Shown one piece after another: positions 40,676 through 50,833 of a stretch of DNA of 64,000 bases (positions are counted from its first letter, which is position 1; the number at the start of each line of letters is the position of its first letter). Origin of the DNA: Providencia rettgeri (GTDB lineage Bacteria; Pseudomonadota; Gammaproteobacteria; Enterobacterales; Enterobacteriaceae). Below the pieces are notes generated by a model. That model saw nothing but the letters and a program-made list of their open reading frames with translations, had not been told where the DNA came from and made no database searches. The stretch is taken from contig NZ_CP053896.1 in assembly GCF_013255915.1 (NCBI RefSeq), positions 310,001-374,000 of the forward strand. Direction: 5' to 3'. The translations under genes were made by a program, and so were the position numbers.

Positions 40676-40697
40676 GCACTATTTTAATCAATAGTGC
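40676..40697. promoter_or_regulatory. Inverted repeat upstream of prkB
   Basis: GCACTATT / AATAGTGC, perfect 8-bp arms with a 6-base spacer, in the leader or promoter of prkB. Possible operator; the binding protein is unknown. Confidence 0.4.
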
Positions 40698-40825
40698 ATG
40701 AAGCGGATTAACGGGTGTTAGGGTTTTGAGTTTTATTTGATGGTTTTACGACATGATTGTGTGGAAAACCCGCAACTTAATTCATGATAGATGATGACGT
40801 AAAAATGAACCATAGAATAAAAACA

Positions 40826-41044
40826 TCAGACAGAAAAACTCCCCTTAGGCATGAAATTAACTGATTCATGCAATTCAGACCAGACTAGCACAATTTCACC
40901 AGAAACTAACTGCCGTTTCACATCGTTGACCTTATCTTGTAAGCTTTTTTCATGGGAGCCGTAGTCGGTTCCTTCCCGTAAGACATAGCTTTCAATTAGG
41001 TTTTCCAATGTTTCAGGTTCAAGTTCTTGCCAAGGAATAATCAC
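40826..41044 (-). CDS. yheU: YheU family protein
   Basis: 72 residues, the family size: [32 protein letters not shown] and [25 protein letters not shown]. Function unknown. Overlaps the yheT stop by 4 bases (ATGA), so the two are translationally coupled. Confidence 0.94.
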   Translation of the reverse strand: MIIPWQELEPETLENLIESYVLREGTDYGSHEKSLQDKVNDVKRQLVSGEIVLVWSELHESVNFMPKGSFSV

Positions 41045-42024
41045 ATTATTTCCTTATCTAAATAAGGCGTTAACCATTGAGGGATGCGTGTTTCTAACCA
41101 CATTTGCGGTTTCCTCAAGGTACCGCTCACAAAGCCTACGTGCCCACCATGTTCTGTCATTTGGTATTCCACATTGTGGGGTAAAAATGATAAATCAGGA
41201 ACAACCTCAGGCGCCATGAATGGGTCATCTTTAGCGTGGATAATCAACGTTGGTTTAGTGATATAAGCTAACTTGGGTAATGCGCTGCATTTTTGATAAT
41301 AATCTGTCGCATCATCAAAACCATGAATACGAGCAGTGATCACATCATCAAATTCACGGATGCGTTTTAGTTGTTTAAGCTGCAGCAAGTTTAAAGGTAG
41401 TGAGCCAGGGTAGCGTACCAATTTACGCGTTGCATTACGTTTTAAGCCATTTAGTAAATAGCGTTGATAGAATTGAGATATTCCTTTTTCCATCCGCAAA
41501 GAACAGGCTTCTAGCATTAATGGGGCCGAAACCACGACGCCCGCATCTAAATCTGCATTTTGCCCACTTTCTGCGAGATAGCACGCTAACATATTACCAC
41601 CAAGAGAATAGCCGACTGCGGCCGTCGGCGTATCACCATAGGTTTGTTTTAACCAACGGAGAAAATAGCGAGCATCACTGGTTTCACCTGAATGGTAAAT
41701 TCGCTGTTGGCGATTGGGTTCACCGCTACAACCGCGAAAATGCATAATTACACCCAACCAACCATGCTTTTGGGCCGTTTCTAGCATCCCGTGGGCATAA
41801 GGGCTCTTAAAATTGCCTTCGAGACCATGGAAGATCACTAAACGTGGCTTATGTGCCGCTAGCTCAGGTTTTTCACTCCAAGCGAGATCGATAAAATCGC
41901 CATCAGGCAATTCAAGCCGCTGCCATATAGGTTTGATTTTCGGTGTTCTACGGAAAATCCTTGGCAGTAATGTTTGGAGGTGTGGATTTTTAGCCCAACT
42001 TATTGGACGAAAGTTTTCTGACAT
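41041..42024 (-). CDS. yheT: YheT alpha/beta-hydrolase
   Basis: Predicted hydrolase of the EMB8/YheT family. 327 residues from [24 protein letters not shown]. The nucleophile elbow GYSLGGN, the [21 protein letters not shown] block and the C-terminal catalytic region HAKDDPFM...EHGGHVGF are intact. A start 15 codons further upstream (42069) is possible; neither has a convincing SD, so the N-terminus is uncertain. In E. coli yheS is the immediate neighbour; here an accessory block intervenes. Confidence 0.9.
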   Translation of the reverse strand: MSENFRPISWAKNPHLQTLLPRIFRRTPKIKPIWQRLELPDGDFIDLAWSEKPELAAHKPRLVIFHGLEGNFKSPYAHGMLETAQKHGWLGVIMHFRGCSGEPNRQQRIYHSGETSDARYFLRWLKQTYGDTPTAAVGYSLGGNMLACYLAESGQNADLDAGVVVSAPLMLEACSLRMEKGISQFYQRYLLNGLKRNATRKLVRYPGSLPLNLLQLKQLKRIREFDDVITARIHGFDDATDYYQKCSALPKLAYITKPTLIIHAKDDPFMAPEVVPDLSFLPHNVEYQMTEHGGHVGFVSGTLRKPQMWLETRIPQWLTPYLDKEIM

Positions 42025-42125
42025 AGCCTTATTTTTATTTAATGGAGACTCTTGTGAGTCACATAACATACTGTTATTTTTTTGTGATGCAAGTAAACAA
42101 ATTTGAGTTTGAGGCTAAATTATAA

Positions 42126-42731
42126 ATGACATTGGGGCTGGTTTTTTCTCTTTTTACGTTTTTATTCATTGCTGCAGTCACTCCCGGCCCTAACAATATG
42201 TTGCTAACGTCAAGTGCAGCAAACTACGGCTTTCGCCATACAATAATATTATGCCTTGGTATTATGTTAGGGATGCAGTCAATACTCTATCTCTCCGCAT
42301 TCGGGGTTGCTGCACTTTTATTGCTCTATCCTGCGCTTCATGTCGCCTTAAAATTCGCCGGAAGTCTATATTTGCTATGGCTAGCATGGAAAACAGCGAC
42401 AGCAAATTATGCACCACTGAAGACGAATAGCGAAGTTGCGAAAAGCATTACTTGGTATCAAGGCGGCTTATTACAGTTTTTAAACCCCAAAGCATGGATG
42501 ATGGGTTTGGGAGCCGTAGGGGGATTTAGCTTACCCGGTGAGTTATTTACTCAATCTATTTTAATGATGAGTATCGCATTTGTGGTGGTTAACTTAGTGG
42601 CGGGTTTAATCTGGATGGGGTTTGGTTCATTAATCAGCCTATTTTTACGTAGCCGCCGTGCTTGGTTTATTTTTAACTGGGTAATGGGGATTTTAACGGC
42701 TTTGTGCGTTCCCCTGATTTGGTTGGAATGA
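42126..42731 (+). CDS. LysE/RhtB-family amino-acid exporter
   Basis: Inner-membrane exporter of 201 residues with about six helices. The family signature TPGPNNMLLTSSAANYGFR is near the N-terminus; LQFLNPKAWMMGLGA and a Gly-rich last helix are also typical. Substrate cannot be assigned (homoserine/threonine, leucine or cysteine efflux are family options). First gene of the block between yheT and yheS; convergent with murP. Confidence 0.88.
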   Translation: MTLGLVFSLFTFLFIAAVTPGPNNMLLTSSAANYGFRHTIILCLGIMLGMQSILYLSAFGVAALLLLYPALHVALKFAGSLYLLWLAWKTATANYAPLKTNSEVAKSITWYQGGLLQFLNPKAWMMGLGAVGGFSLPGELFTQSILMMSIAFVVVNLVAGLIWMGFGSLISLFLRSRRAWFIFNWVMGILTALCVPLIWLE

Positions 42732-42765
42732 TTTTCTGATAAAAGTGCAGTTTATATGACCCATC

Positions 42766-42791
42766 AAAAAGCAGCCCATGGGCTGCTTTTT
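42766..42791. terminator. Bidirectional terminator between the LysE-type gene and murP
   Basis: A perfect 26-base palindrome (arm AAAAAGCAGCCCA) with A-run and T-run on either side, so it works for both convergent genes. Confidence 0.9.
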
Positions 42792-42808
42792 ACATGTAAG
42801 GGAGGCGA

Positions 42809-44275
42809 TTAATCTAAATCGACGTTTTTAGTGCCGAAAAAGTAGGTAAAAATAAAACCGAATAAATAGGAAACGAATAACCCGCCCACATAAACTAACA
42901 TCCCTGGGAACACGCCATCAGCAGAGGTCATCATTGGGATAGCGACTAAGCCAGACGGGCCAAAGACAGTATTTAAACCAACTGGTAAACCCATCCAAGC
43001 CACGAGTCCAACAAAGAACCCCCCAGCAGCACCGCCTAAACATGCGGTGACAAACGGCTTCATCCGAGGAAGGGTTACACCGTAGATAAGTGGTTCACCG
43101 ACACCTAAGAAACCTGGAATGATAGCTCCACGAATTTGGTTACGTAATACTGAATCTTTTGCGGCTTTAACGTACAACGCCATCGCTGCACCAACTTGCC
43201 CACCACCAGCCATTGCTAGGATAGGGAAAAGTGAGTTAAAGCCTTGGGTTTCAACGAGTGCCATATATACCGGAACAAAACCTTGGTGCACGCCAAACAT
43301 TACTGCAATTAAGAATAGCCCAGCAAGTATAGCGGTTCCGAATGGGTTGCTGCTTAAATGAACAAAAAGCCACGACATACCAGAGAATAACCAACTGCCA
43401 ATTGGCATGATGAAGATAAACACTGCAGCACCAACAATTAACAAGGTAATTGTTGAAGTTAAAATCATATCAAGGTTGGCTGGAATAATTTTACGTACTT
43501 GTTTTTCGACCCATGCCCCAAAAATACACGCAATTAATACCCCAATAATGTTACCTCTTGGGTCGATAGCCAACCCGAAGAAGCTATTCATATCAGAATA
43601 GAACCCCTTAGCTATTTCAGGGTTGTACCCAAGAACAAACAGTGAAGCAATGATGGCGCCATTTACTGCGCTACCGCCAAAGGCTTTTTGAGTGTTATAA
43701 CCGATAAGAATACTTAGGAAGCTAAACAGCCCTTTGCTAAATACCGACATATACAGAATCGTATGTACGAGTAGGGTCTGCTCTTCAGGTTTTGTCGGGA
43801 GCCCTGCTGGAAAATAGGTTTGTTTCGCCAGAGTTGCAAAACCTAATAGTAAGCCCGCAGCAATAAAACCTGGAATTAGCGGAGTAAATATGGTGGCAAA
43901 TTTGGATAAAAATCGGTGAACGGCACTGGTTTGTTTCTTTTTCAGTTGCTGCTTATTTGCGGATGCAATATCGTTCAGATCCTGAGGCTGGGCTGCTGCT
44001 TCGTGGTTATCCTCTTCATCACTATCTAAAAGTTGGTTCATCAAGTCCGCGGCAGTTTGCGCTTTACCTGGGCCAAGGATCACTTGCAGTTGTTCATCAC
44101 TTTCAATAACGCCAAGCACTCCTGCAATTTGTTTGAGTGCAGCTTTATCGACTAGCTGGTCATTGTTGAGTGTGAGCCGCAAACGGGTCATACAATTGCC
44201 CGCTAATTTAATATTACGGCGTCCTCCAACGTGTTGCAGGATCTGCTGTATCATTTCTATTGTTATTTTAGCCAT
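42809..44275 (-). CDS. murP: N-acetylmuramic acid-specific PTS EIIBC component MurP
   Basis: Imports and phosphorylates MurNAc to MurNAc-6-P. 488 residues. N-terminal EIIB domain with phospho-acceptor Cys28 in [13 protein letters not shown], a variable linker (about 90-130), then the EIIC domain of about ten helices with [20 protein letters not shown]. No EIIA domain, so it depends on the glucose EIIA (Crr), as known for MurP. Follows murQ by 27 bases. Confidence 0.95.
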   Translation of the reverse strand: MAKITIEMIQQILQHVGGRRNIKLAGNCMTRLRLTLNNDQLVDKAALKQIAGVLGVIESDEQLQVILGPGKAQTAADLMNQLLDSDEEDNHEAAAQPQDLNDIASANKQQLKKKQTSAVHRFLSKFATIFTPLIPGFIAAGLLLGFATLAKQTYFPAGLPTKPEEQTLLVHTILYMSVFSKGLFSFLSILIGYNTQKAFGGSAVNGAIIASLFVLGYNPEIAKGFYSDMNSFFGLAIDPRGNIIGVLIACIFGAWVEKQVRKIIPANLDMILTSTITLLIVGAAVFIFIMPIGSWLFSGMSWLFVHLSSNPFGTAILAGLFLIAVMFGVHQGFVPVYMALVETQGFNSLFPILAMAGGGQVGAAMALYVKAAKDSVLRNQIRGAIIPGFLGVGEPLIYGVTLPRMKPFVTACLGGAAGGFFVGLVAWMGLPVGLNTVFGPSGLVAIPMMTSADGVFPGMLVYVGGLFVSYLFGFIFTYFFGTKNVDLD

Positions 44276-44302
44276 ACTATTTATCCCATTGAAGTCCGCA
44301 AG

Positions 44303-45214
44303 TTAGGCGGATGAGGCCATATTGAGAGCCGTACGAATAAAACCGTTGTTATCTAAGAGTAGTTGACGTGCGTCATCGGCATTTAAACCAGATAACACCA
44401 TTAAAATGGCAGTTTTGCAGTGCCGGTTACATTGTTGAAGGGCGGTCTCTGCGGTAGTTCGGTCGCAGTCGGTTGCTTCCATCACAATTTTAGTTTGTCT
44501 TTCAATGAGTTTGGCATTTGTTGCTTCGACATCGACCATTAAATTACCAAACACCTTTCCAATACGGATCATCGCCCCAGTGGTGATCATATTCAGCACT
44601 AATTTTTGTGCTGTTCCCGCTTTCATGCGTGAAGAACCGGTGATAACCTCTGCACCTACAATGGGAGTAATAGCAATATCTGCGGCATTGGCAATTGGGC
44701 TATTTGGGTTACAGCTAATGGCCGCTGTTGTTGCACCAACAGCCTTCGCGTAAGCTAAAGCGCCTAATACATAAGGCGTTCGCCCACTGGCTGCGATACC
44801 AACTAACACATCATTATCATTAAATTGAATATCTTTGAGGTCTTGTTCACCCAGTTCAGGCTTATCTTCTGCATTTTCTACGGCACGGAAAATAGCTTGA
44901 TGGCCACCGGCGATTAAACCCACAACTTGTTCATGTGGCGTCCCATAAGTTGGCGGGCACTCACTGGCATCAAGGATCCCTAAACGGCCAGAGGTTCCTG
45001 CACCTGAATAAATCAGACGACCGCCTTTTAAGAAAGCCTCTGCGACTTTATCAACCAGTTGAGCAATTTCAGGGAGCACTTTTTCAACTGCTAACGGAAC
45101 GAGCTTGTCCTCATCATTAATGACCTTCAGCATTTCAGCCGTTGATAGTTGGTCGATATTAGTACTGGCTGCATTGCGGCTTTCAGTTACCATTTTGCTT
45201 AAGTCGATAGTCAT
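44303..45214 (-). CDS. murQ: N-acetylmuramic acid-6-phosphate etherase MurQ
   Basis: Cleaves the lactyl ether of MurNAc-6-P to GlcNAc-6-P and D-lactate, joining cell-wall recycling to amino-sugar catabolism. 303 residues. SIS fold with [26 protein letters not shown]; catalytic glutamates E85 and E116 correspond to E. coli E83 and E114. First gene of murQP, divergent from its regulator murR. Confidence 0.97.
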   Translation of the reverse strand: MTIDLSKMVTESRNAASTNIDQLSTAEMLKVINDEDKLVPLAVEKVLPEIAQLVDKVAEAFLKGGRLIYSGAGTSGRLGILDASECPPTYGTPHEQVVGLIAGGHQAIFRAVENAEDKPELGEQDLKDIQFNDNDVLVGIAASGRTPYVLGALAYAKAVGATTAAISCNPNSPIANAADIAITPIVGAEVITGSSRMKAGTAQKLVLNMITTGAMIRIGKVFGNLMVDVEATNAKLIERQTKIVMEATDCDRTTAETALQQCNRHCKTAILMVLSGLNADDARQLLLDNNGFIRTALNMASSA

Positions 45215-45247
45215 AAAAATTGCTCCTAAATCAGTTATTGGGCTAAT

Positions 45248-45270
45248 ATAAGGAATTATTTATTCCTTAT
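45248..45270. promoter_or_regulatory. Palindrome in murQ-murR spacer, probable MurR operator
   Basis: ATAAGGAAT - TATTT - ATTCCTTAT: perfect 9-bp arms with a 5-base centre, 34 bases upstream of the murQ start and beside a CRP site. RpiR-family repressors bind such palindromes; assignment to MurR is by position. Confidence 0.65.
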
Positions 45271-45271
45271 A

Positions 45272-45287
45272 TGTGATTAACATCACG
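45272..45287. promoter_or_regulatory. CRP binding site in murQ-murR spacer
   Basis: TGTGA-TTAACA-TCACG matches the CRP consensus in nine of ten core positions. murQP is CRP-dependent in E. coli, which agrees. Confidence 0.75.
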
Positions 45288-45469
45288 GTGCTATCTATTC
45301 TAACTTGTGAATATACAAGAATATTTTGTGATTAATTTTATAAGCTAAAGTCACGACTCTTTGAATTATAAGTATTATTCATCAGGTATCAGTGGCTTGA
45401 TTGAGGAATAATTTATTATTATTTTTTTATCTATAGGTCTGGCTATTACAATTATTATTAGAGGTCACC

Positions 45470-46330
45470 ATGACATTATTGGACATCATTACCTACTCAC
45501 TACCGCGATTAGCGGAAAACCAACGCAAAATTGCCCAATTTATCCTTGAAAATCCCGAAAATGTACTAAATTTGTCGTCTCAGCAATTAGCGGAAATTTT
45601 AGATGTTAGCCAATCAGCCATCGTTAAGTTTAGTCAGAAAGTTGGCGTAAAGGGGTATCCCGCCTTGAAACTTGCACTTAGCGAGATTATTGGGCGCCAA
45701 CAACTCAAAGATGGAGCGCCTCATTCTGCTCTACATAACCGTATTGCGCCTGATGATAACTTGATGGTTGTTGCTCAGAAACTCGCAATGGAAAAAAATC
45801 ACTCCATTACAGAAACAACAAAATTAATTGATTTCAAGCAGTTTGAACGCATTGTTGAGCGAATAGACCAATCACAGCGAGTACAGATTGTCGGGATTGG
45901 TGGGTCAGGTTTAACAGCAAAAGACCTCAGTTACAAATTACAAAAAATTGGTATCACAACACTTGTGGAGTCAGACCACCATGTGCAAATTGCTGCGGCG
46001 CTGACTCTCAATACTCATGATGTACAAATCGTTATTTCTTTTACAGGAAGACGTAAAGACATGCTAACAGCAGCGAATATTGCGCGTAAGCAAGGGGCAT
46101 GCGTCATCGCGATTACTCGTGATTGTGATTCACCCTTGGGGCAACTTGCTGATTATGTTCTTGAAAGTATCGCGGAGGAAGATGAATGGCGTAGTTCATC
46201 AATTTCTTCAAGAACCGCACAAAATACGCTAACAGACTTGATCTTTATGGCGTTATTACAACGAAGAGAAGCGAAAGCGAAGTCATTGGTTATGAATGCA
46301 AGAGTAGTAATTAATAAATTAGATGAATAG
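45470..46330 (+). CDS. murR: RpiR-family regulator MurR
   Basis: Repressor of murQP that senses MurNAc-6-P. 286 residues: an N-terminal HTH_6 domain (AENQRKIAQFILENPENVLNLSSQQLAEILDVSQSAIVKFSQKVG) and a C-terminal SIS sugar-phosphate domain (about 130-265, VQIVGIGGSGLTAKDLSYKLQKIG). SD AGAGGTCACC precedes the ATG. Divergent from murQ across a 255-base regulatory spacer. Confidence 0.92.
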   Translation: MTLLDIITYSLPRLAENQRKIAQFILENPENVLNLSSQQLAEILDVSQSAIVKFSQKVGVKGYPALKLALSEIIGRQQLKDGAPHSALHNRIAPDDNLMVVAQKLAMEKNHSITETTKLIDFKQFERIVERIDQSQRVQIVGIGGSGLTAKDLSYKLQKIGITTLVESDHHVQIAAALTLNTHDVQIVISFTGRRKDMLTAANIARKQGACVIAITRDCDSPLGQLADYVLESIAEEDEWRSSSISSRTAQNTLTDLIFMALLQRREAKAKSLVMNARVVINKLDE

Positions 46331-46434
46331 CTGGCGGCTTGAATTCTCATCGATAACTTTGCAATAAAACCTTATTTACGTTAAGACTAATATTATAAGT
46401 ATTTTGATTTTAAAAAGTTAAAAGGGAGTTATTG

Positions 46435-48702
46435 ATGAGAGCACTCATAGTTTATACGGAATTAACCGATGACGACTCCGTTATTAGCCATGCCGTAGCA
46501 AGACTCGCCAGTGAACTTAACGATGAGCACGTAGAAACCGTGATCATTCGTAATTTTGAAGATGGAATGGCATACATTCGGTCAAATACCAGCATTGACT
46601 GCTTGTTATATGGCCGTGATATGTCAGACAAGCAAGAACAAACTCAGGCACATCAGTTAATTACCCAACTTCACCGTAGGCAAGAAGATGTCCCCGTATT
46701 TTTATTAAGTGATCGTGAAGAAGCTTTGACGGCATTCGACCGCAAAATGATGGAACAAGTCGATGAATTTGCATGGATTTTAGAAGACTCCGCAGATTTT
46801 ATTGCAGGCCGTGTCCTTGCCGCGATCATCCGTTACCGTGCCAATTTATTGCCCCCTTTGATGAAAAGCTTGATTAAATACAGTGATGTACATGAATATT
46901 CATGGGCAGCACCGGGGCATCAAGGTGGTGTTGGGTTCACCAAAACTCCCGCAGGTCGCATTTATCATGATTTCTTTGGTGAAAACTTATTTCGGACGGA
47001 TATCGGTATTGAGCGGGTTGCTGTGGGTTCACTGTTAGACCATACCGGCGCATTTGGTGAGTGTGAAAGGAATGCTGCGCGTATATTTGGTGCTGACCAA
47101 TCTTACTCCGTGGTTGTGGGAACATCGGGTTCGAACCGAACGATTATGCAAGCTTGTATGACAGATAATGATGTTGTTGTGATTGACCGTAACTGCCACA
47201 AATCTATTGAGCAAGGTTTGATCTTAACAGGGGCAAAACCGGTTTATATGACACCAAGCCGTAATCGTTATGGCATCATTGGCCCGATTTATCCTCAAGA
47301 AATGACACCCGAAGCGATTACTGAAAAAATCGCTAAAAATCCATTAACTTCGGATAAAATAGGCAAACGTCCTGCATATAGCGTCGTAACCAACTGTACT
47401 TACGATGGCGTGTGCTATCACGCACGTAAAGTACAGGATTTGCTGGATGAATCATTGGATAGAATCCATTTTGATGAGGCATGGTACGGCTACGCACGCT
47501 TTAACCCTATCTATCGCGACCACTTTGCGATGCGTGATGACCCTAGAAAAGACGATGAGCCCACCGTTTTTGCAACTCACTCTACGCACAAATTATTGAA
47601 TGCACTTTCACAAGCTTCATTTATCCACATTCGAAATGGCCGTAATGCGATTGATTTTAATCGTTTTAACCAAGCCTATCATATGCATGCGACTACTTCG
47701 CCGCTATATGCAATTTGTGCCTCAAATGATATTGCCGCAGACATGATGGACGGTAATAGTGGGCGTTCACTCACTGATGAAGTCATCCGTGAAGCTATCG
47801 ACTTCCGTCAATCACTGGGCTACCTATACAAAGAATTTATCAATGACGATGAGTGGTTTTTCAAACCATGGAATCAAGAAATGGTGAAAGACCCAGCAAC
47901 AGGTAAGCGCTATGCTTTTGAAGATGCGCCTGTTGAGCTATTGATGAAAGAGCAAAGCTGCTGGGTGATGAACCCTGAAGATAAATGGCATGGTTTTAAA
48001 GATATCCCTGAAAATTGGGCGATGCTTGACCCGATTAAGGTGAGTATTTTGTCGCCGGGAATGGGAGATGACGGTAAATTACTGGATAGCGGCGTCCCAG
48101 CCGCGTTAGTCACGGCATGGTTAAATCACTATGGTATTGTGCCAACCCGTACGACTGATTTCCAAATTATGTTCTTGTTTTCTATGGGGATTACGAAAGG
48201 AAAATGGGGAACCCTGGTCAATGCGCTGCTGTCGTTTAAGCGCCATTATGACAACAATACGGCACTGAAAAAGGTATTACCTGAAGTGGTTGAAGCGTCT
48301 CCTGAGATCTATGGCGAGATGGGGCTACGTGATTTAGGCAGTAAAATGTTTGTGTATCTACAAAAAAATAACCCAGGTGGCCAGTTAAATCAGGCTTATG
48401 AGCAACTCCCCGCCGTGATGATGAGCCCACGCGATGCCTATCAAGAAATTGTTGCTAACCGCGTTGAGGCGGTTCCTTTAGATAAACTAGCCGGACGTAT
48501 TGCGGCTAACTCGATTATTCCCTATCCACCGGGTATTCCTATGTTGTTATCAGGTGAAAGTTTTGGCGATAAAAATAGCCCGCATATCGGCTATTTGCAT
48601 AGTCTTCAAGCGTGGGATAGCGAATTTCCGGGTTTTGAACATGAAACCGAAGGTACTGAAATTATTGATGGCCAGTATTATGTGATGTGTGTGAAAGAAT
48701 AA
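46435..48702 (+). CDS. adiA: Biodegradative arginine decarboxylase AdiA
   Basis: Acid-inducible PLP enzyme turning arginine into agmatine and CO2 and consuming a proton. 755 residues from the ATG at 46435 (AAAGGGAG SD); a TTG one codon earlier is ignored. Wing domain about 1-130, then the aminotransferase-like core. PLP lysine K386 in THSTHKLLNALSQAS has the same number as in E. coli AdiA; HEYSWAAPGHQGG and GTSGSNRTIM are also conserved. The C-terminus is HETEGTEIIDGQYYVMCVKE. The antiporter adiC and regulator adiY are not adjacent. Confidence 0.94.
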   Translation: MRALIVYTELTDDDSVISHAVARLASELNDEHVETVIIRNFEDGMAYIRSNTSIDCLLYGRDMSDKQEQTQAHQLITQLHRRQEDVPVFLLSDREEALTAFDRKMMEQVDEFAWILEDSADFIAGRVLAAIIRYRANLLPPLMKSLIKYSDVHEYSWAAPGHQGGVGFTKTPAGRIYHDFFGENLFRTDIGIERVAVGSLLDHTGAFGECERNAARIFGADQSYSVVVGTSGSNRTIMQACMTDNDVVVIDRNCHKSIEQGLILTGAKPVYMTPSRNRYGIIGPIYPQEMTPEAITEKIAKNPLTSDKIGKRPAYSVVTNCTYDGVCYHARKVQDLLDESLDRIHFDEAWYGYARFNPIYRDHFAMRDDPRKDDEPTVFATHSTHKLLNALSQASFIHIRNGRNAIDFNRFNQAYHMHATTSPLYAICASNDIAADMMDGNSGRSLTDEVIREAIDFRQSLGYLYKEFINDDEWFFKPWNQEMVKDPATGKRYAFEDAPVELLMKEQSCWVMNPEDKWHGFKDIPENWAMLDPIKVSILSPGMGDDGKLLDSGVPAALVTAWLNHYGIVPTRTTDFQIMFLFSMGITKGKWGTLVNALLSFKRHYDNNTALKKVLPEVVEASPEIYGEMGLRDLGSKMFVYLQKNNPGGQLNQAYEQLPAVMMSPRDAYQEIVANRVEAVPLDKLAGRIAANSIIPYPPGIPMLLSGESFGDKNSPHIGYLHSLQAWDSEFPGFEHETEGTEIIDGQYYVMCVKE

Positions 48703-48720
48703 GATTCAGTAATGATAAAA

Positions 48721-48750
48721 ACGAAAAGCTATCAAAAGATAGCTTTTCGT
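48721..48750. terminator. Bidirectional terminator between adiA and yheS
   Basis: A perfect 13-bp stem (ACGAAAAGCTATC / GATAGCTTTTCGT) with an AAAA loop between convergent genes. Confidence 0.8.
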
Positions 48751-48782
48751 GATTTTAATGGATTGTGATGTTTTATAACGAA

Positions 48783-50717
48783 TTAATTTAATTCAAATTC
48801 ACTGGTCATGGTTTCTAACTGCTCTTGCAGTTCCATCCACTCCATTTCCACATCTTCAAGAGCCGCTTTGTGTTCTGTTTGTTTTTTCAAACATTCCGTC
48901 AATTCGGCTTTTTTATCTTGTTCGTAAATGGTGGCATCAGAAAGTTTTGCTTCTAGCTCATTTAGGGCATTCGAGTGCTTATCCATTTGCTTTTCCAATT
49001 CCGTGATTTTTTTGCGGATCGGTTGAGTCAGTTGGCGGAACTCCGCTTCACGACGTTTTTGGTCTTTTCTATCTTGTGCCGTCACCGTTGCAGCGGCTGC
49101 TGGCTTATCTTTCTCTTGTTGATCACGTGCTTGCTGTAATTCGAGCTTATTTTGCTCTGCCAGCCATTGTTGGTAATCTTCTAAATCACCATCAAACTGC
49201 TCTACAGTACCGCCGTGGACCAAATACAGTTCATCGGTAGTGGTGCGCAGTAAATGCCTATCATGGGAAACGACAACTAAAGCACCTTCGAAGGCCATTA
49301 AGGCTTCAGTAAGCGCTTGTCGCATATCTAAGTCCAAGTGGTTGGTTGGTTCATCGAGCAGCAGTAAATTAGGGCGTTGCCAGACGATTAATGCGAGAAC
49401 TAAGCGCGCTTTTTCCCCACCAGAAAAACGGCCGCTTGGGTCAGTGACTTGGTCGCCTTTAAAACCGAAGCCCCCTAAATAGTCACGTAATTGTTGCTCA
49501 GTTTGCTCAGGGGCAAGGCGAGCAAGATGCTGCAAAGGGGATTCTTCAGGGTGCAAATATTCTAATTGGTGCTGGGCGAAATAACCGAGTTTAATCCCTT
49601 TTGCGAGGGAAATTTCCCCCTGTAACGGTGGCAAATCGCCCGCTAACATCTTAATTAATGTGGATTTACCTGCACCATTTCGGCCTAATAATCCAATACG
49701 TGAGCCTGGTACTAAGTTCAGCTTGATGGATTGTAAGATGACTTTTTCACCATAGCCTGCGCTGACTTTTTCCATTTTTAATAATGGATTCGGTAAGCTT
49801 TCTGGTTTACGGAATGAAAAATGGAATGGGTTATCCACATGAGCTGGGGCAACCATTTCCATTCTTTCAAGCATCTTAATGCGGCTTTGTGCTTGTTTAG
49901 CTTTGGTGGCTTGCACTCTAAAACGGTCAATATAACTTTGCAAGTGTGCAGCTTTAGCCTGCTGGCTTTCATATAGTGCTTGCTGCTGAGCCAGTTTTGT
50001 TGCGCGCTGACGTTCAAATGAAGAGTAGTTGCCCGTGTATTCGAACATGGTTTCTTGTTCGATATGCAGCACTTTATCAATAATCGGGTCGAGGAAATCC
50101 CTATCATGGGAAATCAAAATCAGGGTGCCTTGGTAGCTTTTCAACCATTTTTCTAACCAAATTACTGCATCTAAATCAAGGTGGTTGGTCGGCTCATCGA
50201 GCAGCAACAAATCTGAGCGGCATAACAAGGCTTGTGCCAAGTTTAAACGCATCCGCCATCCACCGGAAAATGATTTTACTGGAGAGTTTAATTGCGCTTG
50301 GCTGAAACCTAAACCATGTAGCAAACTGGCTGCACGGGAGCAGATGGTCCATGCATCAATGGCATCAAGTTGCCCATGAACCACAGCGATGGCATGGCCG
50401 TCATTTTTTTCATTGGCTTGTTGAAGTTTTTGCTCTAAAGCTCGAAACTCGCGATCACCATCAATCACATACTCAAGAGCGGGCACATCAAGGGCAGGGG
50501 TTTCTTGGTTCACCCATGCCATGGACCAATTGCTTGGAAAGGTTGCAGAACCTGCTTCAGCTTGTAATTCGCCTTTTAATAACGCAAGAAGCGTCGATTT
50601 ACCGCAGCCGTTTTTACCCACTAAACCAACTTTTTGGCCGGGGTTAATAGTCGCAGTGGCATTGTCTAGTAGGACACGAACACCTCGGCGAATTTGGAGT
50701 GAAGAGAAAACAATCAT
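48783..50717 (-). CDS. yheS: ABC-F family ATPase YheS
   Basis: Ribosome-associated ABC-F protein with two ATPase domains and no membrane part. 644 residues. Domain 1: Walker A GKNGCGKST, signature FSGGWRMRLNLAQA, Walker B LLLLDEPTNHLDL. Then the linker (about 235-300) and domain 2: GRNGAGKST, FSGGEKARLVLAL, LLLLDEPTNHLDLD. The C-terminal charged coiled coil runs about 545-640. E. coli YheS has been linked to relief of translational stalling. Divergent from kefG. Confidence 0.95.
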   Translation of the reverse strand: MIVFSSLQIRRGVRVLLDNATATINPGQKVGLVGKNGCGKSTLLALLKGELQAEAGSATFPSNWSMAWVNQETPALDVPALEYVIDGDREFRALEQKLQQANEKNDGHAIAVVHGQLDAIDAWTICSRAASLLHGLGFSQAQLNSPVKSFSGGWRMRLNLAQALLCRSDLLLLDEPTNHLDLDAVIWLEKWLKSYQGTLILISHDRDFLDPIIDKVLHIEQETMFEYTGNYSSFERQRATKLAQQQALYESQQAKAAHLQSYIDRFRVQATKAKQAQSRIKMLERMEMVAPAHVDNPFHFSFRKPESLPNPLLKMEKVSAGYGEKVILQSIKLNLVPGSRIGLLGRNGAGKSTLIKMLAGDLPPLQGEISLAKGIKLGYFAQHQLEYLHPEESPLQHLARLAPEQTEQQLRDYLGGFGFKGDQVTDPSGRFSGGEKARLVLALIVWQRPNLLLLDEPTNHLDLDMRQALTEALMAFEGALVVVSHDRHLLRTTTDELYLVHGGTVEQFDGDLEDYQQWLAEQNKLELQQARDQQEKDKPAAAATVTAQDRKDQKRREAEFRQLTQPIRKKITELEKQMDKHSNALNELEAKLSDATIYEQDKKAELTECLKKQTEHKAALEDVEMEWMELQEQLETMTSEFELN

Positions 50718-50805
50718 AGCAACCGTCTATTAAAAATATGTTAGATTATCAACGTATATACTCTAAATAATTTACGGTGCTGTTAGGCGACAAGCACATG
50801 AGTCG

Positions 50806-50833
50806 CTAGTCACCTACTTAAGTAGGTGACTAG
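50806..50833. repeat. Perfect 28-bp palindrome in the yheS/kefG divergent spacer
   Basis: Arm CTAGTCACCTACTT is followed directly by its reverse complement, with centre CTTAAG. No T-run follows on either strand, so it is not a standard terminator. It lies 89 bases from the yheS start and 107 from kefG. Possible operator or cruciform. Confidence 0.75.

Noticed and set aside
42126-48702. Prophage or transposon explanation for the yheT-yheS block
   Set aside because: No integrase, transposase, terminal repeat or target duplication is visible.
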